Source: Phyllobacterium sp. 628 (lineage in GTDB: Bacteria > Pseudomonadota > Alphaproteobacteria > Rhizobiales > Rhizobiaceae). From it: 64,000 nucleotides of DNA. The stretch spans positions 3,479,501 to 3,543,500 of the forward strand of contig NZ_CP050301.1 in the NCBI RefSeq assembly GCF_014189505.1, written 5' to 3'. Positions 1-8,955 of this stretch are shown here, piece by piece (within the stretch, counting starts at the first letter, position 1; each line of letters opens with the position of its first letter). Below the pieces are notes generated by a model. The model was not told the DNA's origin and did no database searches. It was given only the letters and a program-made list of their open reading frames with translations. Position numbers and translations under genes: made by a program.

Positions 1-1215
1 ATATCCGTCCGATACACCACTCGCACGCTGCTCCTCCGGCGAAAGCTGGGAGTGTGTTGTGGTTGCCGGATGAATGGCCAGACTGCGCACATCACCGATA
101 TTGGCAACATGATAGAACAATTCCAGCGCTTCGATAAATTTGCGCCCTGCCTGCAAGCCACCCTTCAGTTCGAAGCCGACGAGACCGCCAAAACTGCCCG
201 ACAGATATTTATCGGCGCGTTCGCGATCAATACCGGTTTGTTGTGACGGATGAATAACCTTGGCAATTTCCGGCCGCTTTGCCAGGAATTCGGCGACTTT
301 CTGGGCATTTTCCGCATGGCGTGCAAGGCGCAGTGAGAGTGTCTCTATGCCCTGAATGGTCTGGAACGCGTTAAACGGCGACAAGGCTGAGCCAAGGTCA
401 CGCAAGAGTGTCACACGTGCCTTGATGATATAGGCAACTGGACCAATGGGCTTCACAGCGTCTGTCCAGACCGCGCCATGATAGCTGGGATCTGGCGTGT
501 TGAGTGCTGGTTGGCGTTCCGGGAATTTCTCCCAATCAAAATGCCCGCCATCAACAATGACGCCGCCAATGGAAGTGCCGTGCCCGCCCAAATATTTGGT
601 GGTAGAGTACACAACAATCGCCGCACCGTGCTGCAACGGGCGAGCAATCAAAGGCGCGGCTGTATTGTCCACGATCAGCGGAATGCCATATTCACGGCCG
701 ATAGCGGCGACTTCCGCGATGGGGAACACGGTGAGTTTTGGATTGGGCAGCGTTTCAGCATAGTACGCGCGGGTTCGCTCGTCCGTAGCCCGGCGAAATG
801 CTTCCGGATCCTGCGGATCAACAAAGCGCACTTCTATACCCTGATCCTTCAATGTGTTGGCAAAGAGGTTCCATGTGCCGCCATAGAGATCTGTGGAACT
901 GACAATGTTGTCGCCAACCCGGGCAAGATTCTGAATGGCAATGGCCGAAGCAGCCTGACCTGATGAAACAGCAAGAGCGGCAATACCACCCTCAAGCGCC
1001 GCAATGCGCTTCTCCAGAACGTCGGTCGTTGGATTGCCGATACGCGTGTAAATATTGCCAAGCTCTTTCAGCGCAAACAGATTGGCCGCGTGTTCGGTAT
1101 CACGGAATTGATAGGACGTTGTCTGATAAATCGGCACTGCTACAGCGCCCGTAGCGGGATCAGCCCGCCAGCCGGCGTGCAGGGCGATGGTTTCGGGATG
1201 CAAATGGACGGCCAT
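1..1215 (-). CDS. metY: O-acetylhomoserine sulfhydrylase, C-terminus cut by window edge
   Basis: This PLP enzyme of the Cys/Met metabolism family makes homocysteine from O-acetylhomoserine and sulfide in the cytoplasm. The reverse-strand translation reads [15 protein letters not shown], then [37 protein letters not shown], and the PLP-lysine segment [18 protein letters not shown]. The YTR.GNPT and [10 protein letters not shown] motifs and the [10 protein letters not shown] block are characteristic of MetY rather than MetB/MetC. About 405 codons are visible against a usual 425-430, so roughly 20 C-terminal residues lie left of the window. Start choice: an ATG at 1224 overlaps the AAGGA sequence, whereas ATG at 1215 has AAGGA about 8 bases upstream, so 1215 is preferred. 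Two hairpins lie in its leader (see separate entry). Confidence 0.93.
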   Translation of the reverse strand, partial: MAVHLHPETIALHAGWRADPATGAVAVPIYQTTSYQFRDTEHAANLFALKELGNIYTRIGNPTTDVLEKRIAALEGGIAALAVSSGQAASAIAIQNLARVGDNIVSSTDLYGGTWNLFANTLKDQGIEVRFVDPQDPEAFRRATDERTRAYYAETLPNPKLTVFPIAEVAAIGREYGIPLIVDNTAAPLIARPLQHGAAIVVYSTTKYLGGHGTSIGGVIVDGGHFDWEKFPERQPALNTPDPSYHGAVWTDAVKPIGPVAYIIKARVTLLRDLGSALSPFNAFQTIQGIETLSLRLARHAENAQKVAEFLAKRPEIAKVIHPSQQTGIDRERADKYLSGSFGGLVGFELKGGLQAGRKFIEALELFYHVANIGDVRSLAIHPATTTHSQLSPEEQRASGVSDGY

Positions 1216-1268
1216 AGGTTTCATCCTTGTGTTGGTATGACGGGAATGATCATCCAAGACACTAGGAG

Positions 1269-1311
1269 GTGTTCCCAAACGGGACCACGCAGGCTGTTTT
1301 ATATTTCAGCC
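1269..1311 (-). promoter_or_regulatory. Two-hairpin leader upstream of metY
   Basis: On the reverse strand, 55-95 bases before the metY start, two adjacent hairpins can be drawn: GGCTG...CAGCC with a 10-base A/T-rich loop (1292-1311), then GTG-n-TCCC, loop GTTT, GGGA-n-CAC (1269-1288). Methionine genes of Rhizobiales are often controlled by SAM-binding leaders, but I cannot match this to the SAM-II consensus, so the regulatory role is inference. Confidence 0.3.
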
Positions 1312-1424
1312 GCTTGTGAGAACGCCATTCTAAAAATATGGCCAATAGGGTCGGTTTATACGATCACCATTGTATCGAAACAGGGAATGGAGCAATCCAT
1401 TCCCTGCTGTTGGTCTGGTTACAA

Positions 1425-2522
1425 TTACGCGGCCCGATAACGTTCCAGCCAATGCGCATAGGGCGACGGCAGAACCCATGATGGCTTTTCAACGCCGAGT
1501 TCTTTGGCCGCACGGAATGGCCAATGCGGGTCGGTAAGCAGGGGGCGACCAAGCATAACGAGATCAACCTTGCCTTCCTGGACCAAAGCTTCCGCTTGCT
1601 GCGGTGTGCTGATGTACCAGGAGGTGGAAGCCGGAAGATCAGCTTCATTGCGAATACGTTCCGCGATGGAACCGAGGAAGGCTGGTCCCCACGGAATATT
1701 GGCTTTGCCCCCGGAAAAGCCCATGCTGACATCGATGAAATCAAGCCCATTGGCTTTCAGCTGCTTGATCAGCTCAATGGCTTCGCTCAAGGTCTGCTCA
1801 TCCTGGCCGTCATATTCGATAACGCCGAGACGGGCCGTAAGTGGCAGGTTCTCCGGCCAGACGGCACGAACAGCACGCACCGTTTCGATCAGGAAACGGC
1901 TGCGGTTTTCAAAACTACCGCCATATTCATCCGTCCGTTGGTTTGAATGTTCGGACAGAAAGCTCTGTGCGAGATAACCATGGGCAAAATGCAGCTCCAG
2001 CCATTCGAACCCGACGGAAAGTGCCCGCTTGGCGCTGTCAACGAATGCCTGCTGCACACGCTCGATATCGGCTTTGGTCATTTCGCGAGGCACTTTTGGC
2101 AGACCTCCGCCGTAAGCGATTGCTGACGGTGCAATGATTTCCCAACCGCGTGCATCGTCCTCGGCAATGTGATCATCGCCTTCCCATGGGCGGTTGGCAC
2201 TCGCTTTGCGCCCGGCATGGGCGATCTGAATGCCCGGAACGGCCCCAGCATCCTTGATTGTCTGGACGACTGGCGCAAACGCTTTGGCCTGTTCGTCATT
2301 CCACAGTCCCGCGTCGCCAGGAGTAATGCGCCCTTCCGGCGACACGGCTGTTGCCTCGACAATCACCAGCCCGGATCCACCCCGCGCCAATCCGCCAAGA
2401 TGCACATGATGCCAATTGTTGATCACACCGTCATTTGCCGAATATTGGCACATGGGCGACACTGCGATTCGGTTGCGCAAAGTCACGTCCTTCAAAGTGA
2501 AGGGTTCGAAAAGAGAGGCCAT
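1425..2522 (-). CDS. Old yellow enzyme family NADH:flavin oxidoreductase (YqjM-like)
   Basis: This is an FMN-dependent ene-reductase of the OYE/YqjM class, reducing activated C=C bonds with NAD(P)H in the cytoplasm. It is a full-length TIM barrel of 365 residues. It opens with SLFEPFTLKDVTLRNRIAVSPM and has the family motifs MCQYSA, QIAHAGRKAS, HFAHGYLAQSFLS, NQRTDEYGGSFENRSRF and the C-terminal phosphate loop DLVMLGRPLLTDPHWP. The YqjM-type cysteine region (SPMCQYSA) is present. The reading frame is open 50 codons further upstream, but the ATG at 2522 has a GGAG upstream and begins exactly where the family begins. It is divergent from an ArsR-family gene and shares a 110-bp control region containing an 18-bp inverted repeat, suggesting control by that regulator. 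Confidence 0.93.
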   Translation of the reverse strand: MASLFEPFTLKDVTLRNRIAVSPMCQYSANDGVINNWHHVHLGGLARGGSGLVIVEATAVSPEGRITPGDAGLWNDEQAKAFAPVVQTIKDAGAVPGIQIAHAGRKASANRPWEGDDHIAEDDARGWEIIAPSAIAYGGGLPKVPREMTKADIERVQQAFVDSAKRALSVGFEWLELHFAHGYLAQSFLSEHSNQRTDEYGGSFENRSRFLIETVRAVRAVWPENLPLTARLGVIEYDGQDEQTLSEAIELIKQLKANGLDFIDVSMGFSGGKANIPWGPAFLGSIAERIRNEADLPASTSWYISTPQQAEALVQEGKVDLVMLGRPLLTDPHWPFRAAKELGVEKPSWVLPSPYAHWLERYRAA

Positions 2523-2578
2523 ACTGTTGCTCCAGATCAAAAATTGTACAGGCAATCCGCCCGCTTGATATTTCCATA

Positions 2579-2596
2579 GTTCGATATAATTCGAAC
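2579..2596. promoter_or_regulatory. Inverted-repeat operator between OYE gene and arsR-type gene
   Basis: GTTCGATATAATTCGAAC is an interrupted palindrome with perfect 6-bp arms (GTTCGA/TCGAAC) around TATAAT. It sits in the divergent promoter region between the reductase and the ArsR-family gene. The central TATAAT could itself be a -10 element, so a bound repressor would block it. Size and position fit ArsR-family operators; the assignment is inference. Confidence 0.5.
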
Positions 2597-2633
2597 AATA
2601 GCAATACACAAAATTTTGTGCTAGAGAACGAAC

Positions 2634-2936
2634 ATGAGAGAATATCGCCACCCACAAATCAATGAAGTGCAACTTGGGTCAGTGCTTTACGCTTTGAGCG
2701 ACCCCATCCGCTTGGCAATCGTTCGCCAATTGGCACGGGAAGGCGAAGCCACCTGCGCGGCGCTCGAAAATGGCCATCCCAAATCCAGCGTATCCCATCA
2801 TTTTCGCGTGCTGCGCGAGGCCGGTATCATCAAGACACGCAATGACGGGACGTCGAGGATAAACGAATTGCGCACAACTGAACTTGCCGAAGTCTTTCCT
2901 GGCTTGCTCCCAGCTATTCTCGCGGTCCCGGCATAG
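2634..2936 (+). CDS. ArsR-family transcriptional regulator
   Basis: This small winged-helix repressor has 100 residues, the typical ArsR length. The sequence shows ALSDPIRLAIVRQLAREGEATCAAL followed by the recognition segment SSVSHHFRVLREAGIIKTRNDGTSRIN and a beta-hairpin wing. There is a single Cys (in ATCAAL) and no CVC-type metal site, so it is more likely an organic-ligand or redox sensor than an arsenic sensor. It is divergent from the OYE reductase at 1425-2522; in many proteobacteria such a pair is a self-contained electrophile-response unit. The ATG has only a weak AGAGAACG upstream. Confidence 0.9.
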   Translation: MREYRHPQINEVQLGSVLYALSDPIRLAIVRQLAREGEATCAALENGHPKSSVSHHFRVLREAGIIKTRNDGTSRINELRTTELAEVFPGLLPAILAVPA

Positions 2937-3326
2937 GCTTTGCAGAAAAGCTGCATATAATCTTTGTGAGCAGACACTGACACATTGACTTCATTTCAGA
3001 CGCAACCGAAATGCGCTGAGCAAGCCAACTCACGCCAGCACTATAGTTCGCCACCACAACACAAGTAACAGTATGATTTGTACTTAATTCTATTATTATT
3101 CACGTGCACAGAGTATGTATTTTTACTTGTGAAGTAGCTGAATTGCCGCTGAAACAAACGGAGTTTTCAAAAAGATCGCGCCCCAAATTGAATATTCGCG
3201 TGCCATAAACCATACAACCATAAAGACATTGGTAACTATTATAAAAAATGGTAAGCAAATTAACCAATGCCGAACGTAATAAAAATAGCATAGGGAAATA
3301 TGAACTCGCCTTGCTGAGGTCCGTGG
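2937..3326. other. AT-rich intergenic region, no gene seen
   Basis: These 390 bases are markedly more AT-rich than the neighbours. No frame has codon usage or a ribosome site supporting a gene, and I see no tRNA-like or clear terminator structure. It presumably holds the promoter of the GGDEF-EAL gene. Confidence 0.5.
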
Positions 3327-5669
3327 GTGCCACTGTCAAATTTCCATACGCCTGACGCTATCCGGTCGATGTTCGGCATGCGGGGAACCATAAACCCTGC
3401 TGTCAAACGGCGTGTTTACGCTGAACAGATGGATGTGGCGCTCAGACTTGCACCCTTCACAGTCATCGTGGCGATGAGTGTTGTGTTTGTTGTAGCTTTT
3501 GTCTTTTGGGATCAAGGGCATAGCGTCTATCTCGGCGCGCTTTCAACCATTGTGACCTTGATGACGGCAGGCTCCCTTTTCGCCTGCTGGCAATGGTACA
3601 AGGTGCCCAAGATCAAAGAGCTCAGCTTCGACGGCATCAAATATCTGATCATCATCTCATCGTGTTACGGCGTTTGTCTTGCCAGCATTCCGCTGATGCT
3701 CTTTCTGGAAGCCGATCCTTACCATAGGCTTTTGATTGCCTGCACCGCCGCTGGCCTCATGGCCACGGGTATCGGCGTCGCCGTGGTTCCTCTTGCTGCC
3801 ATAGCCTTCTCTGGCGCGATTATAACCGGCTCATTCTTTGCCCTGGCCTCTACCGGCGAAGACTTCTTTCTATTCATAGCGATTTTGCTGGCGATCTACG
3901 CGCTCTTCATTCTTTTCACGATCGTGCACATGAGCAACCTTATTGTCATGCGTACACTGGACCAGATCAAGGTCGAGCAGCAGAAGGAAGTTATCAGCCT
4001 GCTGCTGTATGATTTTGAAGAGAACGCCAGCGACTGGATCTGGGAAACTGACGCTGACTTGAAGTTGCAGCACACCTCGCCCCGCCTTGCACAGATTGCG
4101 GAGAAGACAACCAAACAGTTGCAGGGCATGCCGTTTGCTCAACTTTTTAAGGTCGATCAATCCCATGCGGAGGAAGCCATCAAGGTTGGCTCAATCTGGC
4201 AGGCCATCGAGAACCGCACGACCTTCCGCAATCATATCCTACCCATCAACATCAAAGGCGAAACACGCTGGTGGTCGCTGACGGGCAAGGCGATTTTTGA
4301 CAATGCCGGCGAATTTTGTGGTTATCGCGGCGTTGGTTCCGATGTCACCGCAGCCAAGCAGTCGGAAGATCAGCTTTCCTATCTTGCGCGTTATGATGTT
4401 TTGACGGACTTGCCGAACCGCACTCTGTTCACCGACCAGCTCGCGGCGACAACAAAGGACCTCGAAGAGGGACTTGCCAGTTTTGCTGTCTTTTGCATTG
4501 ATCTTGATGAATTCAAGACGGTCAATGACAGCTTCGGTCATGGTATCGGCGACCAGTTACTGAAACAGGTGGCACAGCGGCTGCGCGACACATCACCTGA
4601 TTCCTATGTTGTTGCACGCTTATCCGGTGACGAGTTCGCCATTCTGGCTCCAGGCGCAGGACATGCCGAAGCAACCGCATTGGCCGAAGATCTCGTGCAA
4701 ACAGTCTCGCAACCATTCTGGATCGACGGCATCCAGATCAACATTCACATCAGCATCGGTATTGCACTTGCACCAACAGACAGCGTCAACGACATCATGC
4801 GCTGTGCCGACCTTGCGCTCTACCGCACCAAGAACGAAGGCCGGAACAGCTACCGCTTCTATGAAGTCGAGATGGATGCCCGTATCGAAGCCAAACGGGC
4901 GCTGGCAATGGATTTGCGTGGCGCCCTCGCCCGTCAGGAGTTCATTCTGCACTTTCAGCCGATCGTCTCCGCTGTAACGCTGAAAACAGTTGGATTTGAA
5001 ACATTGCTGCGCTGGAAGCACCCGGTACACGGTTATATTTCACCGGGGATATTCATCCCAATTGCCGAAGAAACCGGTAACATTATACCGCTGGGCGAAT
5101 GGATTATTCAGGAAGCATGCCGCACTGCCGTGTCATGGCCTGAGGATATCAACGTCGCCATCAATATTTCCGCGATCCAGTTCCGGCATTCGGACCTTGC
5201 ATCGATTGTTCGCAATGCGCTCACCACGAACAAACTGAAACCAAACCGCCTCGAACTTGAGATTACAGAATCGGTATTTCTTGAAGCCAATGTGGCGGCA
5301 ATTTCGCTGCTCCGCCAGTTCCGCGCCATGGGGGTCAGCATTGCCCTTGATGATTTCGGCACCGGCTATTCCAGCTTGAGCTATCTGCGTAAAATGCCAT
5401 TCGACAAGATCAAGATCGATCAGTCATTTGTCCGCGACCTGCCGCACAACCGCGGCAGTCTGGCTATTATTCGTGCTGTGATGGGCCTTGGCGCCAGTAT
5501 GGGTATGAAGATCACGGCTGAGGGCGTGGAAACCCGCGAACAGCTGGCCTGCCTGCAAAAGGAAGGCTGCGATCAGGTTCAGGGCTTTTTGTTCAGCCCT
5601 GCCGAGCCCTTCGAAAAGACCGGCGGTCTCATGTCATTCGACCCTGACCGCTACGAAGTTGCCAGCTAA
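3327..5669 (+). CDS. Membrane-bound PAS-GGDEF-EAL cyclic-di-GMP signalling protein
   Basis: This is a 780-residue inner-membrane protein predicted to make and/or degrade cyclic di-GMP. Residues about 35-205 contain six hydrophobic segments. A PAS domain follows (NASDWIWETDADLKLQHTSP, roughly 225-345), then a GGDEF domain (LARYDVLTDLPNRTLF; signature RLSGDEFAIL near residue 432), then an EAL domain (FETLLRWKHP near 556, NISAIQFR, LELEITES, DDFGTGYSSLSYL near 675, KIDQSFVRDL, AEGVE). The signature is SGDEF instead of GGDEF, a change tolerated in some active cyclases. The EAL motif is ETL but keeps the metal-binding Glu and the DDFGTGYSSL loop, so phosphodiesterase activity is plausible. The start is GTG at 3327 with GAGG 8 bases upstream; the later in-frame ATGs have no ribosome site. 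No obvious operon partner. Confidence 0.93.
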   Translation: MPLSNFHTPDAIRSMFGMRGTINPAVKRRVYAEQMDVALRLAPFTVIVAMSVVFVVAFVFWDQGHSVYLGALSTIVTLMTAGSLFACWQWYKVPKIKELSFDGIKYLIIISSCYGVCLASIPLMLFLEADPYHRLLIACTAAGLMATGIGVAVVPLAAIAFSGAIITGSFFALASTGEDFFLFIAILLAIYALFILFTIVHMSNLIVMRTLDQIKVEQQKEVISLLLYDFEENASDWIWETDADLKLQHTSPRLAQIAEKTTKQLQGMPFAQLFKVDQSHAEEAIKVGSIWQAIENRTTFRNHILPINIKGETRWWSLTGKAIFDNAGEFCGYRGVGSDVTAAKQSEDQLSYLARYDVLTDLPNRTLFTDQLAATTKDLEEGLASFAVFCIDLDEFKTVNDSFGHGIGDQLLKQVAQRLRDTSPDSYVVARLSGDEFAILAPGAGHAEATALAEDLVQTVSQPFWIDGIQINIHISIGIALAPTDSVNDIMRCADLALYRTKNEGRNSYRFYEVEMDARIEAKRALAMDLRGALARQEFILHFQPIVSAVTLKTVGFETLLRWKHPVHGYISPGIFIPIAEETGNIIPLGEWIIQEACRTAVSWPEDINVAINISAIQFRHSDLASIVRNALTTNKLKPNRLELEITESVFLEANVAAISLLRQFRAMGVSIALDDFGTGYSSLSYLRKMPFDKIKIDQSFVRDLPHNRGSLAIIRAVMGLGASMGMKITAEGVETREQLACLQKEGCDQVQGFLFSPAEPFEKTGGLMSFDPDRYEVAS

Positions 5670-5723
5670 AGCGAGTTTAGCTCTAAGTTTCCAGCAAACC
5701 ACACTTCCGATAATCCAAAATCG

Positions 5724-7541
5724 TCAGGCTTGGCGCTTCGTCTTGTCCTGCACGCTTGGGCGATACTGTGGCGAAAGCCGAGAGTCCTTTGGCCAATAGG
5801 CCAGGAAGCCCTTAATCACCTCACCCGGAATATCAAGAGGATTGTATTGATCCCGGTCCACGAACATCAGAGACTGCTCGCCATGGCCAAGCAGGCCTTG
5901 CGCGCCGCTATGGATTTCGTGCTGCAGCGTTACGAATTTGCGATTGTGCTTGGCAATCTTGATACGAACGCTGATCTGTTCGAATTCTTTCGACTCCCGC
6001 CGGTAGTCATGGGTGAACGAGCGCGTAAGAATATAAAAACGGGTCGTGGCCAGATCGAAATCCGGCATGCATACGTTGAAGAAGAGTTCGCGCGCCTTGC
6101 CAACCCAGCGAACATAATTGGCAAAATATACGTTACCCACCGAGTTCGTATCGTCATAGGTCGGCGTCAGATGCATGACAAACCACTCACCATCAAAGCC
6201 ATGCGATTGCGAGATTTCGTCCGATCCTACAATGCCGGTCAACGGTGCTGAACTCATCATGCGGATCGGCTGATCAACGATTTCAACCGGGATCGCTTTT
6301 GAACGGGGGCCGATCAGTTCGATAATGACGGGCAACGCGCCGATCAAGCCGATAAATGGCGAAAGAAAGAGGAAGCCCGGAACCGGCTGGACATATCCCA
6401 GAATAAAAATCAGCGACGACCCGCAACCGATCATAAAGCTCAAGACCGGATCAAATTTCGGTTTCGCACCCAAGGCTTCGCAGACCAGATTGGCCGAAGC
6501 ACTGACGAACAGCGTTGCAAACGGCATCATGAAGTACATCAGGGAAAAATTCGCGGGTACAGCGGCATAGGCTACCCAGGCAGCGCCGAGCAGAAGCCAC
6601 AGCGGCGAAGACGCGATACCATCCGGAATGAGTGCCAGCAACGGGCTGTTGCTGCGCATATTCTTTCCGCGCAGATACCAGTTCGTGGCGCAATAGAAAC
6701 TATCGACTGTTGAAGCGAGGGCCGCGATGGTCCAGATGACGAAAGCGATAGCCAGATAAGGCGCACCGTTTTCCGTCGCCAATACCACGGCCGCAGACAC
6801 TGATCCCTGCGCGCTCGGCAAACCATCAATGGAAAGAATACTGCCGATTGGCCCGACCGCGGAGGCCAGACAGGCATTGAGCAACAGGAAACCAAAGAAC
6901 AACAGCGCTCCGCCGGCATAGGCCATGCCGACTGAACCGCCTTCGCGTTTGATATAGGCGGCACGCTGCCAATGCTGGATATCAAGCCAGGGACCAAGCA
7001 AAAAGCCAATCAGGGTTGGCATGACCAGACCGTAGAAACGCGAGTCGAACTGCTGAAGCGGCACACCCGGATAATCCGATGTCTGTTTCAGGCCAAAAAG
7101 CAAAACAAGTCCGGCTGTAACACCGATAATTGTATAAACGATATGCAGCAGCTTCAGTTGCTGCAGCGAAAAGGCATGTCCTATGGCGCAGGAAGCCAGA
7201 AGCAGGAATGCAACACCGACTGTTGCGCCCTCACCCACAATCGGCTGCCACAGATAGGCAACAAAGCCGAAGATGGTGACGACCAGAGCGGCCATCTGGA
7301 ACAGCAGGAAGACACCGACATAACGGCCTTCAATGTCCTTCATGATCTGGTCAGGCGTTCGTTTGCTGCGGCCAAGAATAAAGCCAAACAGCCAAAGACC
7401 AGCCACATTGGAAATCGCAAACCCGAAGAAACCGAGCCAGCCATACGTCAAGGTGACGTGAATGGAGTAGAAAAAGCCCAACCCCCAAAGCCAGGATAGA
7501 CCAATTGTAGGCGCCCACATAAGATTTCGCACGAACGTCAT
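5724..7541 (-). CDS. Polytopic membrane protein fused to hotdog-fold thioesterase domain
   Basis: A 605-residue two-part protein. Residues 1 to about 420 carry around a dozen hydrophobic segments with a transporter-like look (GLSWLWGLGFFYSIHVTLTY; GPWLDIQHWQRAAYIKREGG; ALASTVDSFYCATNWYLRG). The last resembles the ASTVDS region of sodium:solute symporters, so a distant SSS-type transporter is possible. Residues about 450-585 form a YbgC/4-hydroxybenzoyl-CoA-thioesterase-type hotdog domain: LTPTYDDTNSVGNVYFANYV, with the Asp-Thr and the VYFANYVRW helix start of the family. The hotdog is predicted to be cytoplasmic and may hydrolyse an acyl-CoA. The continuous frame across the junction shows a real fusion. 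It is monocistronic and convergent with the GGDEF-EAL gene. The substrate of either half cannot be read from sequence. Confidence 0.85.
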   Translation of the reverse strand: MTFVRNLMWAPTIGLSWLWGLGFFYSIHVTLTYGWLGFFGFAISNVAGLWLFGFILGRSKRTPDQIMKDIEGRYVGVFLLFQMAALVVTIFGFVAYLWQPIVGEGATVGVAFLLLASCAIGHAFSLQQLKLLHIVYTIIGVTAGLVLLFGLKQTSDYPGVPLQQFDSRFYGLVMPTLIGFLLGPWLDIQHWQRAAYIKREGGSVGMAYAGGALLFFGFLLLNACLASAVGPIGSILSIDGLPSAQGSVSAAVVLATENGAPYLAIAFVIWTIAALASTVDSFYCATNWYLRGKNMRSNSPLLALIPDGIASSPLWLLLGAAWVAYAAVPANFSLMYFMMPFATLFVSASANLVCEALGAKPKFDPVLSFMIGCGSSLIFILGYVQPVPGFLFLSPFIGLIGALPVIIELIGPRSKAIPVEIVDQPIRMMSSAPLTGIVGSDEISQSHGFDGEWFVMHLTPTYDDTNSVGNVYFANYVRWVGKARELFFNVCMPDFDLATTRFYILTRSFTHDYRRESKEFEQISVRIKIAKHNRKFVTLQHEIHSGAQGLLGHGEQSLMFVDRDQYNPLDIPGEVIKGFLAYWPKDSRLSPQYRPSVQDKTKRQA

Positions 7542-7910
7542 AACTATCCAGCTTTACGAGAGTCGGTGATCGACAACACCAGCTTTAGTCCACGTTATTC
7601 GTCGTAATATGTCAATGATCTGCGCTTCGCACTTGCGCAAAGAATCTGCAATTTTTGTTTTATCTCAGATTGCATGCGGAAGCGGCTTCCATCGAGCTTC
7701 ACGGTCAAGTCGTATTCAACCTTACCACGTGTCCACCGGAAATTCACGCATCGGCGGCCGCGGCCGATATGTGCTGTTTAGTGATACCCTGTTGCCGAAG
7801 ACGGCTCCATATCAGCAAGCCATCCCCAAAAGTGCCTGCTCCGGGGTTGCCATATATCCGCTGCGATGGTCTAACCCCATGACAATGCTTGGATTTAGGG
7901 ATATTCTTTT
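7542..7910. other. Intergenic region, no gene seen
   Basis: 369 bases between the divergent membrane-thioesterase gene and a short membrane-protein gene. Open frames here are short and lack ribosome sites. It presumably carries both promoters; I cannot place them confidently. Confidence 0.4.
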
Positions 7911-8057
7911 ATGAACCGCAACATGCTTTACCTGATCATCGGCGGATTGATCGTGCTTGTACTCGGCCTGGGTTTCTACATCTACGACAAACAGTCGAGG
8001 CCAACGGGAATCGAGCTCAAGATCGGCGAAGGCGGCGTCTCTGTCGAGCAGAAGTAA
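7911..8057 (+). CDS. Small single-pass membrane protein (48 aa)
   Basis: A 48-residue frame with one strongly hydrophobic segment near the N-terminus (LYLIIGGLIVLVLGLGFYIY) after a short NRN lead, then a polar tail containing KQSRPTGIELKIGEGGVSVEQ. The layout fits a single-pass inner-membrane protein with the C-terminus outside the hydrophobic core. A tail with GIELKIGEGGVSVE resembles small conserved membrane proteins of Rhizobiales, but I cannot name a function. The ribosome site is weak (TAGGGA about 11 bases before the ATG). It is convergent with the phosphatase gene at 8126. Confidence 0.7.
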   Translation: MNRNMLYLIIGGLIVLVLGLGFYIYDKQSRPTGIELKIGEGGVSVEQK

Positions 8058-8125
8058 CTCAGAGCATTTTTTAGAAATCAGAACTGCACGGGTTTGATCC
8101 CAAGCCCGCACAGTCCTCTGTCAGG

Positions 8126-8926
8126 TTAAAGGCCAGCGATCTTGCGCAGGTCGACAACCGCGCCGGGTGCGGCAGCCAGAACCGGCGCTCCCTTTGTCAG
8201 CCCGTCGCCTTTGACGGGAAAAGGTTGGTGCCAGCCGCCCGCTTCCTTGACTAGGCAATAGCCAGCCATACAATCCCAGGCATGCATATAGGGCTCATAG
8301 TATCCGACAAGCCGGCCCGCTGCGACATAGGCCAGCATCAGGGCGCCCGAACCGTTGCGGATAAAATTGCCCCCAGCTTCCAGTAGTTTTTCGACGATCG
8401 CTGCAACAACAGCGGGGGTCACATGGCTATTCGCCCCAATGCCTGTCACTGCATTCTGGACGGTGCGGCTGCCGTCGAGTGCCAGTTTCTTGCCGTTCAG
8501 CGTCGCACCCATTCCAAGCGCAGAGGCATAAAGCTCGTCATTGCATGGCACATAGATAACGCCGACGACGATCTCCTCGCCCCGCATCGCCGCAATCGAA
8601 ATGCACCATGTCGGCATGCCGTTGACAAAGGGGCTGGTGCCGTCGATCGGGTCAACCACCCAGGTGAATTCCGACGTTCCCTTGCTCACTCCATATTCTT
8701 CACCAAGAACCGCATCCCCCGGATAGGTAGCAGCAATACGCGCACGGATCAGCTCTTCAACTTCCCGGTCTGCGATTGAAACCACATCCTGCGGGTCCGC
8801 CTTGGTTTCAATCACCAGCCGCTCCCGTGCATTAAAATGCGCGAATGCGACTGCTCCGGCTTCGATAGCCATCTTCTGGGCGAGAGCAAAACGGCCCTGC
8901 AATTCGGCTTCGGCATGCGATGTCAT
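8126..8926 (-). CDS. Inositol-monophosphatase-family sugar phosphatase
   Basis: A 266-residue Mg-dependent phosphatase of the IMPase/HisN/FBPase superfamily. Visible metal and catalytic motifs are ILGEEYG-like AVLGEEYG (Glu pair), WVVDPIDGTSPFVNG (DPIDGT) and the C-terminal YMHAWDCMAGYCLVKEAGG (W-D metal ligand). It is the last gene of the afuA-afuB-afuC operon, 29 bases after afuC, with AAGGA before its ATG. Because AfuABC of Pasteurellaceae imports hexose phosphates, a cytoplasmic or processing phosphatase encoded in the same unit makes sense: the imported sugar phosphate may be dephosphorylated here. Histidinol-phosphatase or inositol phosphatase activity are alternatives that sequence alone does not exclude. 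Confidence 0.88.
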   Translation of the reverse strand: MTSHAEAELQGRFALAQKMAIEAGAVAFAHFNARERLVIETKADPQDVVSIADREVEELIRARIAATYPGDAVLGEEYGVSKGTSEFTWVVDPIDGTSPFVNGMPTWCISIAAMRGEEIVVGVIYVPCNDELYASALGMGATLNGKKLALDGSRTVQNAVTGIGANSHVTPAVVAAIVEKLLEAGGNFIRNGSGALMLAYVAAGRLVGYYEPYMHAWDCMAGYCLVKEAGGWHQPFPVKGDGLTKGAPVLAAAPGAVVDLRKIAGL

Positions 8927-8955
8927 AATTGTCCTTTGATGCTTGATAGGCGATT

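Noticed and set aside
1225-1424. SAM-II riboswitch upstream of metY
   Set aside because: The leader lacks the SAM-II stem and pseudoknot sequence I know; only two simple hairpins are supported.
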